Source: UBA10649 sp963842725
GTDB lineage: Bacteria > Actinomycetota > Actinomycetes > S36-B12
Direction: 5' to 3'
Assembly: GCA_963842725.1 (NCBI GenBank)
Contig: CAWJHN010000003.1
Coordinates: 310,001 to 374,000, forward strand
Length of the DNA: 64,000 bases
In this document: positions 43,860 to 52,299 of the stretch, piece after piece
How the letters are laid out: each line of letters opens with the position of its first letter
Position numbering within the stretch: the stretch's first letter is position 1
Notes under the pieces: generated by a model
Told to the model about the DNA's origin: nothing
What the model saw: only the letters and a program-made list of their open reading frames with translations
Database searches by the model: none
Program-made: the position numbers and the translations under genes

Positions 43860-43909
43860 CATTGACACGCATCAATGTCTTCACCACGATAACATCGATA
43901 TCCATCGAT
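43860..43909. promoter_or_regulatory. arsR / arsC-acr3 divergent promoter with two inverted repeats
   Basis: CATTGA-CACGCA-TCAATG (43860-43877) is a perfect 6-6-6 inverted repeat that contains a consensus -35, TTGACA (43862-43867), for the plus-strand operon. A second repeat, ATCGAT-ATCC-ATCGAT, lies at 43894-43909. The segment is AT-rich relative to its surroundings. It is the likely ArsR operator region. Confidence 0.65.
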
Positions 43910-43929
43910 CCAACCTCAAGGACTGACAC

Positions 43930-44338
43930 ATGACCGACAAGCCCTCCGTCCTGTTCGTCTGCGTGCACAACGCCGGTCGGTCCCAGATGGCGGCCGCGTA
44001 CCTCACCCACCTCGCCGGTGACCGGGTCGAGGTGCGATCCGCCGGGTCGGCGCCCGGCCGACGCGGTCAATGCGGCGGTGGTCGAGGCGTTGCTCGAGGA
44101 GGGCATCGACATCCGGGCGGAGGTGCCCAAGGTGCTCACCGTCGAAGCCGTTCAGGAGTCCGACGTGGTGATCACCATGGGCTGCGGAGACGTGTGCCCG
44201 GTCTTCCCGGGCAAGCGCTACGAGGACTGGCAGCTCGCCGACCCGGCCGGCCAGGGGGTCGACTCGGTGCGCCCGATCCGAGACGAGATCCGGGCCCGAA
44301 TCGAGGCCCTCATCGCCGAGATCGCCCCGGCCGGCTGA
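43930..44338 (+). pseudogene. arsC: arsenate reductase, LMW-phosphatase type, frameshifted
   Basis: Reduces arsenate to arsenite. The P-loop is VCVHNAGRSQMAAAYL (C-x5-R-S), and the second half has VVITMGCGDVCPVFPGKRYEDWQL with the redox Cys residues, ending DPAGQ and helical residues. The frame changes near 44051: dropping one base joins VRSAGSAP to ADAVNAAVVEALLEEGI, and the 409-nt length is 3n+1. In actinobacteria this class usually works with mycothiol or thioredoxin. It precedes acr3 by 2 nt. Confidence 0.85.
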
Positions 44339-44340
44339 CG

Positions 44341-45432
44341 ATGAGCGATCGGACCGCCTCGCCGCAGGCCGACCCGGACGACACCGCGGTCCTAGCGAAG
44401 CTCTCCCTGCTGGACCGGTTCCTGCCTGTGTGGATCCTGCTCGCGATGGCCGGCGGGCTCCTGCTGGGACGCCTGGTGCCGTCCGTGCAGACCGCACTGG
44501 ACGCGGTCAAGGTCGGGCAGACGTCGCTGCCGATCGCCCTGGGCCTGCTGCTGATGATGTACCCGGTCCTGGCGAAGGTGCACTACGAGGACATGAGCCA
44601 CGTCACCGGCGACCGCAAGCTGCTGTGGCTCTCGCTGCTGCTGAACTGGGTCATCGGGCCGCTGCTCATGTTCACCCTCGCGTGGATGTTCCTGGCCGAC
44701 TATCCGGAGTTCCGCACCGGTCTCATCGTCATCGGACTGGCCCGCTGCATCGCGATGGTGCTCATCTGGAACGACCTCGCCTGCGGGGACCGTGAGGCCG
44801 CCGCGCTGCTGGTCGCGATCAACTCGGTGTTCCAGATCCTGGCCTATGCGCTGCTCGGCACGTTCTACCTGAAGATCCTGCCCGGCTGGCTCGGGCTCGA
44901 CACCCAGGACGTGCAGTTCTCCACCTGGGAGATCACCAAGGCCGTCCTCATCTTCCTCGGCATCCCCCTCGTCGCCGGCTACCTCACCCGGCGCATCGGA
45001 CTGCGCACCAAGGGCAAGGCCTGGTACGAGGACAGGTTCATCCCCTTCATCTCGCCGTTCGCGCTGTACGGCCTGCTGTTCACCATCGTCGTCATGTTCG
45101 CCCTCCAGGGCGAGGCCATCACCTCCGATCCCGCATCGGTCATCCGCATCGCGATCCCGCTGCTCGCCTACTTCGCCATCATGTGGAGCGTCTCCTTCCT
45201 GGCCGGAGCCCGCAGCCGGCTCGGCTACCCCAAGACCGCGACGCTGGCCTTCACCGCAGCGGGAAACAACTTCGAGCTGGCCATCGCCGTCAGCATCGGC
45301 GTCTGGGGAGTCACCTCCGGCCAGGCGCTGACGGGCGTCATCGGCCCGCTCATCGAGGTGCCGGCCCTCGTCGGCCTCGTGTACGTCTCGCTGTGGCTGC
45401 GCCGCAAGTACTTCACCAGGCGCATCGCCTGA
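44341..45432 (+). CDS. acr3: ACR3 family arsenite efflux permease
   Basis: 363-residue membrane protein with about 10 helices. The conserved ACR3 segment GLARCIAMVLIWNDLACGD holds the essential Cys, and AGNNFELAIAVSIGVWG lies near the end. It exports arsenite made by ArsC, driven by the membrane potential. The operon ends in a strong hairpin. Confidence 0.95.
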   Translation: MSDRTASPQADPDDTAVLAKLSLLDRFLPVWILLAMAGGLLLGRLVPSVQTALDAVKVGQTSLPIALGLLLMMYPVLAKVHYEDMSHVTGDRKLLWLSLLLNWVIGPLLMFTLAWMFLADYPEFRTGLIVIGLARCIAMVLIWNDLACGDREAAALLVAINSVFQILAYALLGTFYLKILPGWLGLDTQDVQFSTWEITKAVLIFLGIPLVAGYLTRRIGLRTKGKAWYEDRFIPFISPFALYGLLFTIVVMFALQGEAITSDPASVIRIAIPLLAYFAIMWSVSFLAGARSRLGYPKTATLAFTAAGNNFELAIAVSIGVWGVTSGQALTGVIGPLIEVPALVGLVYVSLWLRRKYFTRRIA

Positions 45433-45455
45433 CGGCACTGGTCGGCACGCGTCAC

Positions 45456-45500
45456 GACGAAGGCTCCGTTCCCGCAGTTGCGGGGAACGGAGCCTTCGTC
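45456..45500. terminator. long hairpin terminator between acr3 and protease gene (bidirectional)
   Basis: 45456-45473 pairs perfectly with 45483-45500 (18 bp), extended by two more pairs around an AGTT loop with one bulged G. It serves convergent acr3 and the protease gene (stop at 45525). Confidence 0.85.
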
Positions 45501-45524
45501 CTACAGGGTCAGGTGGTCAATCGG

Positions 45525-46346
45525 TCACGCCGGTGGCGCTGAGGTCACCCACTCCTGGACCGGCGTGCGATCCACGCGGTAGGCGTAGCTCGTGCCGGCG
45601 CAGTTGGCGTTCATGACGAACGAGTTCACGCCGACGATCTCGCCGTTGTAGAACACCGGGCCGCCGGAGTCGCCGAAGCAGGTGCCGGAGCCCCCGGTGC
45701 CCTTGCCCGGGTTGTTCGTCGTCGCGACGTTGTACCCGGCGGCGAGGGCCGACGTCACGTTGATGACCTGCACCTCGCCGACCATGCGGGTGCGGTCGGC
45801 GATCTGGAACGGCTTGACCTGCTGCAGGCCGTAACCGACCACCGTGAAGTTGACGTTCTGCTGCCCGCGGGCCGAGGCCAGCGCGTCGAGGGTGCCGTTC
45901 GCGGCCATGGGGTAGGTCTCGAAGACGCTGGTGTCCATGGGTGCGTCCATGATGACGCGACCGACGTCGCCGGTGTCGGGCAGGAAAAGGCCGCCCTGCC
46001 AGTTCGGCCCGGAGTAGGGAACTCCGGTGAAGCCCCCGGCCGTCGGATACGGAGGCGCGACCACATTCACGTCGAAGTACACGCGCGCGGTGGCCGTGAA
46101 GTTGCCGTCACCGGGCGAGGGGTCCTCGGTGCAGTGCCCTGCGGTGAGGAGGACCGTGGGCGAGACGAGTGCGCCGGTGCAGCGCCACTGCGGGACGCCA
46201 TTGTCGATCATGACCATGAGACCGACCCCGGTGTAGCCGTCCGCCGTGTCGGGCTCGCCGAACCTGACGGCCTGCGCTGGTCCGGCGGCGAGAACGGAAA
46301 CGCCGATGGCCGCGGCCGCGATGACGCTGAGGATTGCTCTGCGCAT
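45525..46346 (-). CDS. exported trypsin-like serine protease
   Basis: 273 residues. Sec signal peptide (1 to about 26, ending GPAQA). Chymotrypsin fold with His71 in LLTAGHC, a candidate Asp in the middle (GDVGRVIMDAP region) and the nucleophile Ser in CFGDSGGPVF. Cysteines around the active site fit disulfides of a secreted enzyme. ATG 46346 follows AGGAG. Specificity unknown. Confidence 0.9.
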   Translation of the reverse strand: MRRAILSVIAAAAIGVSVLAAGPAQAVRFGEPDTADGYTGVGLMVMIDNGVPQWRCTGALVSPTVLLTAGHCTEDPSPGDGNFTATARVYFDVNVVAPPYPTAGGFTGVPYSGPNWQGGLFLPDTGDVGRVIMDAPMDTSVFETYPMAANGTLDALASARGQQNVNFTVVGYGLQQVKPFQIADRTRMVGEVQVINVTSALAAGYNVATTNNPGKGTGGSGTCFGDSGGPVFYNGEIVGVNSFVMNANCAGTSYAYRVDRTPVQEWVTSAPPA

Positions 46347-46496
46347 GTCAACTCCTGGGAAGTGGGGAGGTGCTGAGTCGTGACGGTTCTGCGATTCGCC
46401 CCGTCGCAAGCAGGGTAGCCAGAAGCATCCCATTACGGAGCAGATCCCCGCATTTCGCCGCCGAGCCGTGATCGCGGTTCCCCACCCCGACGCCAC

Positions 46497-46502
46497 TAGC
46501 CT
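46497..46502 (+). promoter_or_regulatory. -10 element of leaderless DHA2 transporter promoter
   Basis: TAGCCT ends 7 nt before GTG 46510, with no Shine-Dalgarno sequence. The 163-bp gap to the divergent protease gene otherwise shows no gene. Confidence 0.55.
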
Positions 46503-46509
46503 GACGTGC

Positions 46510-48033
46510 GTGCCGCCACGTCGACGTTGGGTCGTGCTGGGGGTGCTGTCGGCGGCCCTCGCCCTCGTCTCCCTCGACAACACGATCGTCAATGTCGCGC
46601 TGCCGACCCTGCAGGAGGACCTGCGGGCCACGACCTCCCAGTTGCAGTGGGTGGTGGATGCGTACTCGGTCTTCTTCGCCGGGACGCTGCTCATCGCGGG
46701 GAGCCTGGGCGACCGGTTCGGTCGTCGTCGGGCGCTCGTCGTCGGACTGGGCATCTTCATCCTGGCGTCGCTCGGCGCTGCGCTGTCCCCGACCGCCGAT
46801 GCGCTCACCGCCTGCCGTGCGCTCATGGGCGTCGGCGCGGCATTCATCATGCCGTCGACGCTCAGCATCCTGGTGCAGGTCTTCCCCGAACGGGTCGAGC
46901 GCGCGAAGGCGATCGGCATCTGGGCCGCCGTGGCGGGGGCGGGCGTGGCCGTCGGTCCGATCATCGGGGGCCTGCTCCTGGAGCACTTCACCTGGCATGC
47001 CATCTTCCTGGTGAACCCGCCCGTCGCCGCGGCCATCCTGGTGGCCACGCTGGTGCTCGTTCCGGAGTCCAAGGATGCGAGCCGGCCGCGACTCGATCCG
47101 CTCGGGGCCGTCCTGTCGGCTGCCGGCATCGTCGCACTGGTCCTGGCCGTCATCGAGCTCCCCGACGCCGGGCTGGACGCCGAGACGGTCACCGCCATGC
47201 TGCTGGCTGCAGTGCTCCTGTCGGGCTTCGTGTGGTGGGAGCGGCGCGCCGCTCGGCCGCTCCTGCCGATGTCGCTCTTCGCCGATCGGCGCTTCACCGC
47301 CGCGATCGTCACCGTCGGGCTGGTCTACTTCGCCCTGATGGGCGCCATGTTCTTCCTGCCGCAGTTCCTGCAGCTGGTGCAGGGGATGACGCCGCTCGAG
47401 TCCGGGATCGCCGCGCTGCCCGGAGCCCTGGGCATGCTCGTCGCCTCGCTGGTCAGTGCCCGGCTGGCGGAGCGGACCGGCGCCAGGGCGGTGGTCATGC
47501 TCGGCCTGGGCACTGTGACCGGGGGACTCCTCTCGTTCAGCCTCCTCTCGGCATCTACCCCGCAGTCGCTGGTCGGTGCCTCGTTCGCGCTGGTCGGCCT
47601 GGGCCTGGGCCTCACCCTGCCCCAGGCGACGAACGCCGTGCTGGCGTCCGTGCCGCCTGAGCGCGCCGGCATGGGCTCGGCGGTCAACGACGCGGTGGGG
47701 GAGCTCGGGGGATCCTTCGGCGTCGCGATCCTCGGCGCCGTCATGTCCGTGACGTACCGTCAGCACATCGACGATGCCATCGTCGCTGCCGGCCAGGCCG
47801 TCGATCGCATCCCGGCGTCGGCGCTCGCAGCCGCGCGCGAGTCGCTCGCGGCGGCGTCCCTCGCCGCCCCCCGGCTGCCCCCCGGGGCCTCCGTGCCGTT
47901 TCGCGAGGTCGCTGGGCAGGCCTTCGTGTCGGGCATGACGTGGGCCCTGTTCATCGGGGCGACGTTCACGGCACTCGGCGTCCTGCTCGCCTGGCACAGC
48001 TTCCCGGTTCGAGTCGAGCCGGTGGAGGAGTAG
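46510..48033 (+). CDS. DHA2 (EmrB/QacA-type) drug exporter
   Basis: 507-residue 14-helix major facilitator. Helix 1 has LVSLDNTIVNVALPTL (motif D1), the loop 2-3 motif is GDRFGRRRALVVG, and helix 5 has the antiporter motif C-like GVAVGPIIGGLLLE. It exports lipophilic or cationic drugs in exchange for protons. GTG 46510 is selected over an upstream frame because TAGCCT lies 7 nt before it. No regulator is adjacent. Confidence 0.92.
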   Translation: MPPRRRWVVLGVLSAALALVSLDNTIVNVALPTLQEDLRATTSQLQWVVDAYSVFFAGTLLIAGSLGDRFGRRRALVVGLGIFILASLGAALSPTADALTACRALMGVGAAFIMPSTLSILVQVFPERVERAKAIGIWAAVAGAGVAVGPIIGGLLLEHFTWHAIFLVNPPVAAAILVATLVLVPESKDASRPRLDPLGAVLSAAGIVALVLAVIELPDAGLDAETVTAMLLAAVLLSGFVWWERRAARPLLPMSLFADRRFTAAIVTVGLVYFALMGAMFFLPQFLQLVQGMTPLESGIAALPGALGMLVASLVSARLAERTGARAVVMLGLGTVTGGLLSFSLLSASTPQSLVGASFALVGLGLGLTLPQATNAVLASVPPERAGMGSAVNDAVGELGGSFGVAILGAVMSVTYRQHIDDAIVAAGQAVDRIPASALAAARESLAAASLAAPRLPPGASVPFREVAGQAFVSGMTWALFIGATFTALGVLLAWHSFPVRVEPVEE

Positions 48034-48040
48034 GACCCGA

Positions 48041-48652
48041 CTACGCCAGTGCGACGAGCGTTCGCCACTCGTAGACGCGGTTGTCCCTGTGCAGCTCGAT
48101 GAGCGACAGTGTCGGAGCTACTCCGGAAAGGCGCTGCACGGCAACGTCTTTCAGGGCATCAACCACGGGCGCCCCGGGCTGCGGACCGTTCACGTAGGCG
48201 AGGGACAGGTGCGGCAGGAAGCCGCGTGCGGCTGCGGATCCCGGCACGTCGCCGGTGAGGGCGTCCGCCAGGTTTGCGAGCTCATCGACCTGATCCGGAA
48301 CCAGGCAGACCGACTCGGCCAGCACCAGCACGCGCGAGAACGAGAGCGTCGGCGGGACGAGCCGGCCGTGCCACCGCTCCGCGGAGGCGACGATCGACGC
48401 TGGCCGGTCGGTCGGCAGGTCCGTCAGGTGCCCGATCCCCGCCATCGTCAGATGCAGCCAGCGCACCGGTACCGGATCCAGCGCGTCGAAGGGAGCCAGC
48501 GCGTCCTGATAGGCCCGGACCGCCCGGTGCAGTCCCGCCTGAGCCTCGAAGGTGAGGTGCCAGGCCAGGAAGCGCGAGCCTGGATGCCAGCCCGGTCGCC
48601 ACCACCAGTGATCGCGCAGCTCGTCGGCCTCCGGAACCGACTCGACGATCAC
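48041..48652 (-). CDS. 2'-5' RNA ligase / cyclic phosphodiesterase superfamily protein
   Basis: 203 residues with the two HxTx-type motifs of the 2H phosphoesterases, HLTMAGIGHL and HLSLAYVNG, about 100 residues apart. GTG 48652 overlaps the stop of the GNAT gene (GTGA), so the two are coupled. Its RNA substrate, if any, is unknown. Confidence 0.82.
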   Translation of the reverse strand: MIVESVPEADELRDHWWWRPGWHPGSRFLAWHLTFEAQAGLHRAVRAYQDALAPFDALDPVPVRWLHLTMAGIGHLTDLPTDRPASIVASAERWHGRLVPPTLSFSRVLVLAESVCLVPDQVDELANLADALTGDVPGSAAARGFLPHLSLAYVNGPQPGAPVVDALKDVAVQRLSGVAPTLSLIELHRDNRVYEWRTLVALA

Positions 48653-49191
48653 GTGGCCGCCCAGTAGCGACGCTTGGGCGGATCGTTGCCAAGGCCGGGC
48701 ACGATCCCCTCGAGGATGCCGCCGCACCGCTCGATCACGCGCGCCGAGCCGACGTTCCCGTCATCGCAGGTGACGAGTGCGCTGGCTATCCCGAGCTCGT
48801 GCGCCATGGCCAGGGACTGGCGAAGGATCTCCGTCGCGTAGCCGCGTCGCCGGAATGCCGGCCGGACGGCGTAGCCGATGTGCCCGCCCCAGCGGGCAAG
48901 GAAGTCATTGAGCTCGTGCCGAACGGACGCGCGCCCGACGATGACGCCGTTGACGTCAGCGACCCGGAAACTGGCAGCGACTAGGTCCGCCGGCAGATCG
49001 ACTCCGTGTTCGATCCGCGACAGTCGACTCAGGTACTCGGGCCAGGGCTCGTCGGGATCCTGGTCGCCGAGCAGGAAGGGGAAGCCCTCGTCGTCGAGCT
49101 CGCGATGGGCACGCCGCGCCTCCTGCTCGTCGGCGGGCGTGAGCGGGCGCAGGGTGAGTCCGGTCTGCCGGTTCGCGCTGCTGGCGGTCAC
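48649..49191 (-). CDS. GNAT family N-acetyltransferase
   Basis: 180 residues. The acetyl-CoA motif is YAVRPAFRRRGYATEILRQSL (R-R-x-G-Y/A), and the following strand ALVTCDDGNVGSARVIERCGG is typical of RimJ/RimL-like members. GTG 49191 is preceded by TATCGT 6 nt upstream. It is translationally coupled to the 2H phosphoesterase. Substrate unknown. Confidence 0.85.
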   Translation of the reverse strand: MTASSANRQTGLTLRPLTPADEQEARRAHRELDDEGFPFLLGDQDPDEPWPEYLSRLSRIEHGVDLPADLVAASFRVADVNGVIVGRASVRHELNDFLARWGGHIGYAVRPAFRRRGYATEILRQSLAMAHELGIASALVTCDDGNVGSARVIERCGGILEGIVPGLGNDPPKRRYWAAT

Positions 49192-49197
49192 CACCGC

Positions 49198-49203
49198 ACG
49201 ATA
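49198..49203 (-). promoter_or_regulatory. -10 element of leaderless GNAT operon promoter
   Basis: TATCGT on the minus strand lies 6 nt before GTG 49191. Confidence 0.5.
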
Positions 49204-49245
49204 GCGGCGAGCAGGCGACGGCCGCCCCGTCGTGGCGGTCGGCGA

Positions 49246-49953
49246 TCAGGTCTGGAGCGAGCCCCGCACGACGCTCTCGACACCGTGCCCCGCATCCCCG
49301 TCGAAGTGCTCGATCGACACGTCGACCACGGGGAAGTCGGCCACGGACATGCCCGGAGGAAGCGTGAAGGTGCCGTCCTGACCGGGAGCGAGGGTGCCGA
49401 TCGCGACCATCGTGGAGGTGTCCGGAGTGGCCATCCAGACCTCGTAGTACCCGTCCACGAGATCGGGCAGGCCCGGCACCGAGACGGTAAGCACCGCGCC
49501 GTCGGCCCGCTGCTCGACGGCAGCGGAGCCGCTGATGCCCTCGGCGTCGATGGGCTGCAGGCTGGCGCTGGCGACGAGTTCCGCAGAGGTACGCGGTGCC
49601 AGCAGTGCAGCAGTCGCAGCGCCGCCGGCGATTACGCCGACGAAGGCCGCAGCTGCCCCGACCAGCCAGACGCGGCGACCACGGTCCCGGGCACGTCGTG
49701 CGTTCGCGATCGGGATGACGGAGGGTGGTGTGTCGGCGGCGAGTTCGGCCGTGATGGCGTCCCAGACCCGCGCCGGCGGCGCCACCGGACGGTCGGCGTC
49801 GGTGATGGCCCGCGACGAGGCGACGACCGCCCGCAGCTGGTCGAGGCGGCTGTGGCAGCGAGGGCAGGCGTCGAGATGCGTCTCGTCGTCGCTCGTCGGG
49901 CTCTCGCCGAGCGCGATCAGCGACAACGCATCGTCTTCACAGTGCTGCACCAT
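49246..49953 (-). CDS. rskA: anti-sigma-K factor (RskA-like)
   Basis: 235 residues. The N-terminal zinc-binding anti-sigma domain has H-x3-C-x2-C in THLDACPRC. A membrane helix lies near residues 95-118 (VWLVGAAAAFVGVIAGGAA), and the extracytoplasmic part holds a RskA-like beta domain (LPDLVDGYYEVWMATPD, VDVSIEHFDGD). It overlaps the sigK 3' end by 17 nt. It is expected to hold SigK until proteolysis. Confidence 0.88.
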   Translation of the reverse strand: MVQHCEDDALSLIALGESPTSDDETHLDACPRCHSRLDQLRAVVASSRAITDADRPVAPPARVWDAITAELAADTPPSVIPIANARRARDRGRRVWLVGAAAAFVGVIAGGAATAALLAPRTSAELVASASLQPIDAEGISGSAAVEQRADGAVLTVSVPGLPDLVDGYYEVWMATPDTSTMVAIGTLAPGQDGTFTLPPGMSVADFPVVDVSIEHFDGDAGHGVESVVRGSLQT

Positions 49954-50551
49954 CCACCTCCAATCTGGTTCTAAGCCGGTCCAGGGACCGGCGTATGTGG
50001 CTCTTCACGGTGCCAAGCGGCAGGTTGAGCAGGCTGGCGATCTGCCCGTGGGTCAGCTCCTGGAAGAACGCGAGCTCCATGATCCGGCGCTGTGGCTCGC
50101 CTAGCCGCTCGAGCTCGTCGGCCAGCAGGACCCGGTCGATCACGGAGTCGGTCGGCGACGCGATGGCCTCCCCCTCGTCGACGCTCGCAAGCGCGGCGAC
50201 CTTGCGCGACTCCCGGGCCCGCTCCTCCCAGTGGTCCGCCACCCGCCTTCGGGTGATCGTGACCAGCCATCCGGGCAGCGAGCCCTTGTCGGGATCGAAG
50301 CCCGCCCTGCCGCGCCAGGCATTAACGAACACGGCCTGCGTGACGTCCGCGGCGTCGGCCTCGTTGCCGATGCTGCGACGGGCAAGGGTGAAGACGAGCG
50401 AGGACCACCGCTGGTACGCCTCAGCCAGCGCATCGTCGTCGCCCGAACGGAACCGCTCGGCGACGAGTCGCTCGTCGTCATCGGGCACGCGCAACTCCTC
50501 GATGATCGCTGGCCGCCCCGGTAGGAGGGTCGTCACGCCAGTATCGGACAT
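49937..50551 (-). CDS. sigK: ECF sigma factor, SigK-like
   Basis: 204 residues. Region 2 has RWSSLVFTLARRSIGNEADAADVTQAVFVNAWRG, and region 4 has LNLPLGTVKSHIRRSLDRLRTRL. ATG 50551 follows GAGGAGGTCC. The upstream promoter (50597-50625) has the same -35/-10 as that of the divergent fasciclin gene, so SigK probably drives both. This mirrors mycobacterial SigK-RskA control of the fasciclin proteins MPT70/MPT83. Confidence 0.88.
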   Translation of the reverse strand: MSDTGVTTLLPGRPAIIEELRVPDDDERLVAERFRSGDDDALAEAYQRWSSLVFTLARRSIGNEADAADVTQAVFVNAWRGRAGFDPDKGSLPGWLVTITRRRVADHWEERARESRKVAALASVDEGEAIASPTDSVIDRVLLADELERLGEPQRRIMELAFFQELTHGQIASLLNLPLGTVKSHIRRSLDRLRTRLEVDGAAL

Positions 50552-50596
50552 GGACCTCCTCAGGTAGCACCGTGGCATCGATCTGCTGTCACACCT

Positions 50597-50625
50597 GTTT
50601 CGGGACGAAGGGGGCCGCCGGATGC
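50597..50625 (-). promoter_or_regulatory. SigK-type promoter upstream of sigK
   Basis: Minus strand GCATCC (50620-50625), 17-nt spacer ending CGTCC, then CGAAAC (50597-50602). It is nearly the same as the divergent promoter at 50670-50698, which supports autoregulation of sigK-rskA. Confidence 0.7.
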
Positions 50626-50669
50626 AGTCGAGACCGGAGAAAATAAGTTGAAGAAAGTTTGGCGCGATT

Positions 50670-50698
50670 GCATCCACGGGCCGGATCCGTCCCGAAGT
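50670..50698 (+). promoter_or_regulatory. SigK-type promoter upstream of fasciclin gene
   Basis: GCATCC (50670-50675), 17-nt spacer ending CGTCC, then CGAAGT (50693-50698). The mycobacterial SigK consensus is CCATCC with CGAAT at the -10. The fasciclin start is 47 nt downstream. Confidence 0.7.
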
Positions 50699-50745
50699 AG
50701 TGGCATAACCGCCCAATGGGGGTGGAGCTACCGAAAGGCTTGATC

Positions 50746-51384
50746 ATGATCCGGAAGAACATGACCCGGGTGGCCGCACTGGGCGCCGCCGCACTCGTGG
50801 GTGTCACCGCCCTGGTCTCGGCCCCGGCCGCCAGCGCCGCCAACGACGGAACGACCTCGCTCGCCACGGTCCTGAAGGCCGGCCAGGCGAAGTTCGACAA
50901 GAACGACAAGGACTTCGACGTCCTGACCAAGGCGATCGAGGCGGTTCTCGCCGCGAAGCCCGACTCGGCCGTCAAGGTGCTGGCGGACGGCAGCACGGCG
51001 CTGACCGCCTTCATCCCCACGGATCGCGCCTTCAAGAACCTCGCGTCCGCGCTCTCGAACCGGACCATCAAGACCGAGGCGGGCGCGTTCAAGGTCGTGG
51101 CCGGCCTCGGCATCGACACCGTCGAGACGGTCCTGCTCTACCACGTCGTCCCCGGCGCGACCATCATGTCGTCAGATGCCCTCAAGGCCAACGGCGCCAA
51201 GCTCGCGACGGCCGTTGACGGCAAGGTGATCCGCGTCCGGGTCACGAGCGCACCGGCCATCATCCTCGGCGACTACAACACGTCGCTCGCCAACCCGCGC
51301 GTGAACCTGGACCAGGTCGACATCAACAAGGGAAACATGCAGGTCGCGCACGGCATCAACGCCGTCCTCCTGCCGACGAAGTAG
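50746..51384 (+). CDS. secreted fasciclin-domain protein (MPT70/MPT83-like)
   Basis: 212 residues. Sec signal peptide (1 to about 31, ending PAASA) followed by one FAS1 domain with FIPTDRAFKNLA (H1 motif), ETVLLYHVVPGATIM (YH motif) and a C-terminal INAVLLPT. No lipobox, so it is probably secreted free like MPT70. ATG 50746 follows GAAAGG. It is divergent from sigK with a matching SigK-type promoter, so it is a likely SigK target. Probable role is adhesion or cell-surface interaction (inference). Confidence 0.9.
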   Translation: MIRKNMTRVAALGAAALVGVTALVSAPAASAANDGTTSLATVLKAGQAKFDKNDKDFDVLTKAIEAVLAAKPDSAVKVLADGSTALTAFIPTDRAFKNLASALSNRTIKTEAGAFKVVAGLGIDTVETVLLYHVVPGATIMSSDALKANGAKLATAVDGKVIRVRVTSAPAIILGDYNTSLANPRVNLDQVDINKGNMQVAHGINAVLLPTK

Positions 51385-51409
51385 CCCCTCCCCTCCGGGT
51401 GCTGCTGGC

Positions 51410-51440
51410 GAGCGCCCCGACCCTCGTGGTCGGGGCGCTC
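51410..51440. terminator. 13-bp hairpin terminator after fasciclin gene
   Basis: 51410-51422 pairs perfectly with 51428-51440 around a CTCGT loop. It lies between convergent fasciclin and esterase genes. Confidence 0.8.
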
Positions 51441-51493
51441 GTCATGTCGCGACCCCCACGGGCGGCGCGACCGGCGCCGGCGAAGTTCGTGCG

Positions 51494-52264
51494 CTACTTC
51501 AGCGGCAGCCAGGCGAGCACGCGCTGGATCGCCGTATCCCAGTAGTCCCACTCGTGATCGCCGGGACCGATGTCGACGGTGAGGTCGACGCCGCGCTCGG
51601 CGCACGCCGCGACGAACTGGCTCGTCTCCCCGTAGAGGAAGTCCTCCGTGCCGCAGGCGGCGAGGAGGGCGGGTACGGTCGACGGGTCGGCGCTGCGGAT
51701 CAGGTGCATGACGTCGTCGTTGCTGCCGTTCATCGGCAGGTCGCCGAACGTGCGGTCCAGCAGGGCTCGGAACCACGGGTCGCCCCCGCCGTGCTGGTCC
51801 GACAGGCCGAGCGAGCCCGAGAGACTGGCCGCGGCGGCGAACCGCTCGGGCTGTCGCAGTGCCCACTTCATGGCGCCGTAGCCGCCCATCGACAGCCCGG
51901 CGACGAATGTGTCCTCGCGTCGCGATGAGACGCGGAAGAACCGGTCGACGATCGAGGGCAGCTCCTCGGTCAGGAACGTCCAGTACCTCAGCCCATGCAC
52001 CTGGTCGGTGTAGAAGCTGTGATGCACCTGCGGCATGACGACGGCCAGACCGAGGGGTGCGACGTAGCGCTCGATGGACGTCCGGCGCGACCAGGTGGTG
52101 TCGTCGTCGGACAGTCCGTGCAGCAGGTACAGGACGGGCGGCGCATCGGCGCCGGCCGCACCAGCCATCCCGATCTGTCGGGTCGATCCCTGCGGCAGGA
52201 TGACCGACATCGAGGTGGACAGCTCAAGGACGTCAGAGAAGAAGTCGCAGCGCAGGAGGGCCAT
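51494..52264 (-). CDS. alpha/beta-hydrolase esterase (EstA/esterase D type)
   Basis: 256 residues. The oxyanion region is LYLLHGLSDDDTTW, the nucleophile elbow GLSMGGYGAMKWAL, and the catalytic His lies in GPGDHEWDYWD near the C-terminus. There is no signal peptide. The family includes S-formylglutathione hydrolases and tributyrin esterases. ATG 52264 is preceded by TATCCT 6 nt upstream, so it has its own promoter although it lies 35 nt after the oxidoreductase gene. Confidence 0.88.
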   Translation of the reverse strand: MALLRCDFFSDVLELSTSMSVILPQGSTRQIGMAGAAGADAPPVLYLLHGLSDDDTTWSRRTSIERYVAPLGLAVVMPQVHHSFYTDQVHGLRYWTFLTEELPSIVDRFFRVSSRREDTFVAGLSMGGYGAMKWALRQPERFAAAASLSGSLGLSDQHGGGDPWFRALLDRTFGDLPMNGSNDDVMHLIRSADPSTVPALLAACGTEDFLYGETSQFVAACAERGVDLTVDIGPGDHEWDYWDTAIQRVLAWLPLK

Positions 52265-52270
52265 CGCCGC

Positions 52271-52276
52271 AGGATA
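52271..52276 (-). promoter_or_regulatory. -10 element of leaderless esterase promoter
   Basis: TATCCT on the minus strand lies 6 nt before ATG 52264. Confidence 0.5.
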
Positions 52277-52299
52277 GTGCCGGTTCTCGCCGTTCCCTG

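Noticed and set aside
44392..45438. 348-codon minus-strand frame opposite acr3
   Set aside because: It is rich in Glu/Gln/Asp/Gly with no domain, and acr3 is unambiguous on the plus strand.
45525..47312. 595-codon minus-strand frame ending in the protease
   Set aside because: The first 320 codons are the shadow of the DHA2 transporter gene. The protease has a proper signal peptide, ATG and ribosome-binding site at 46346.
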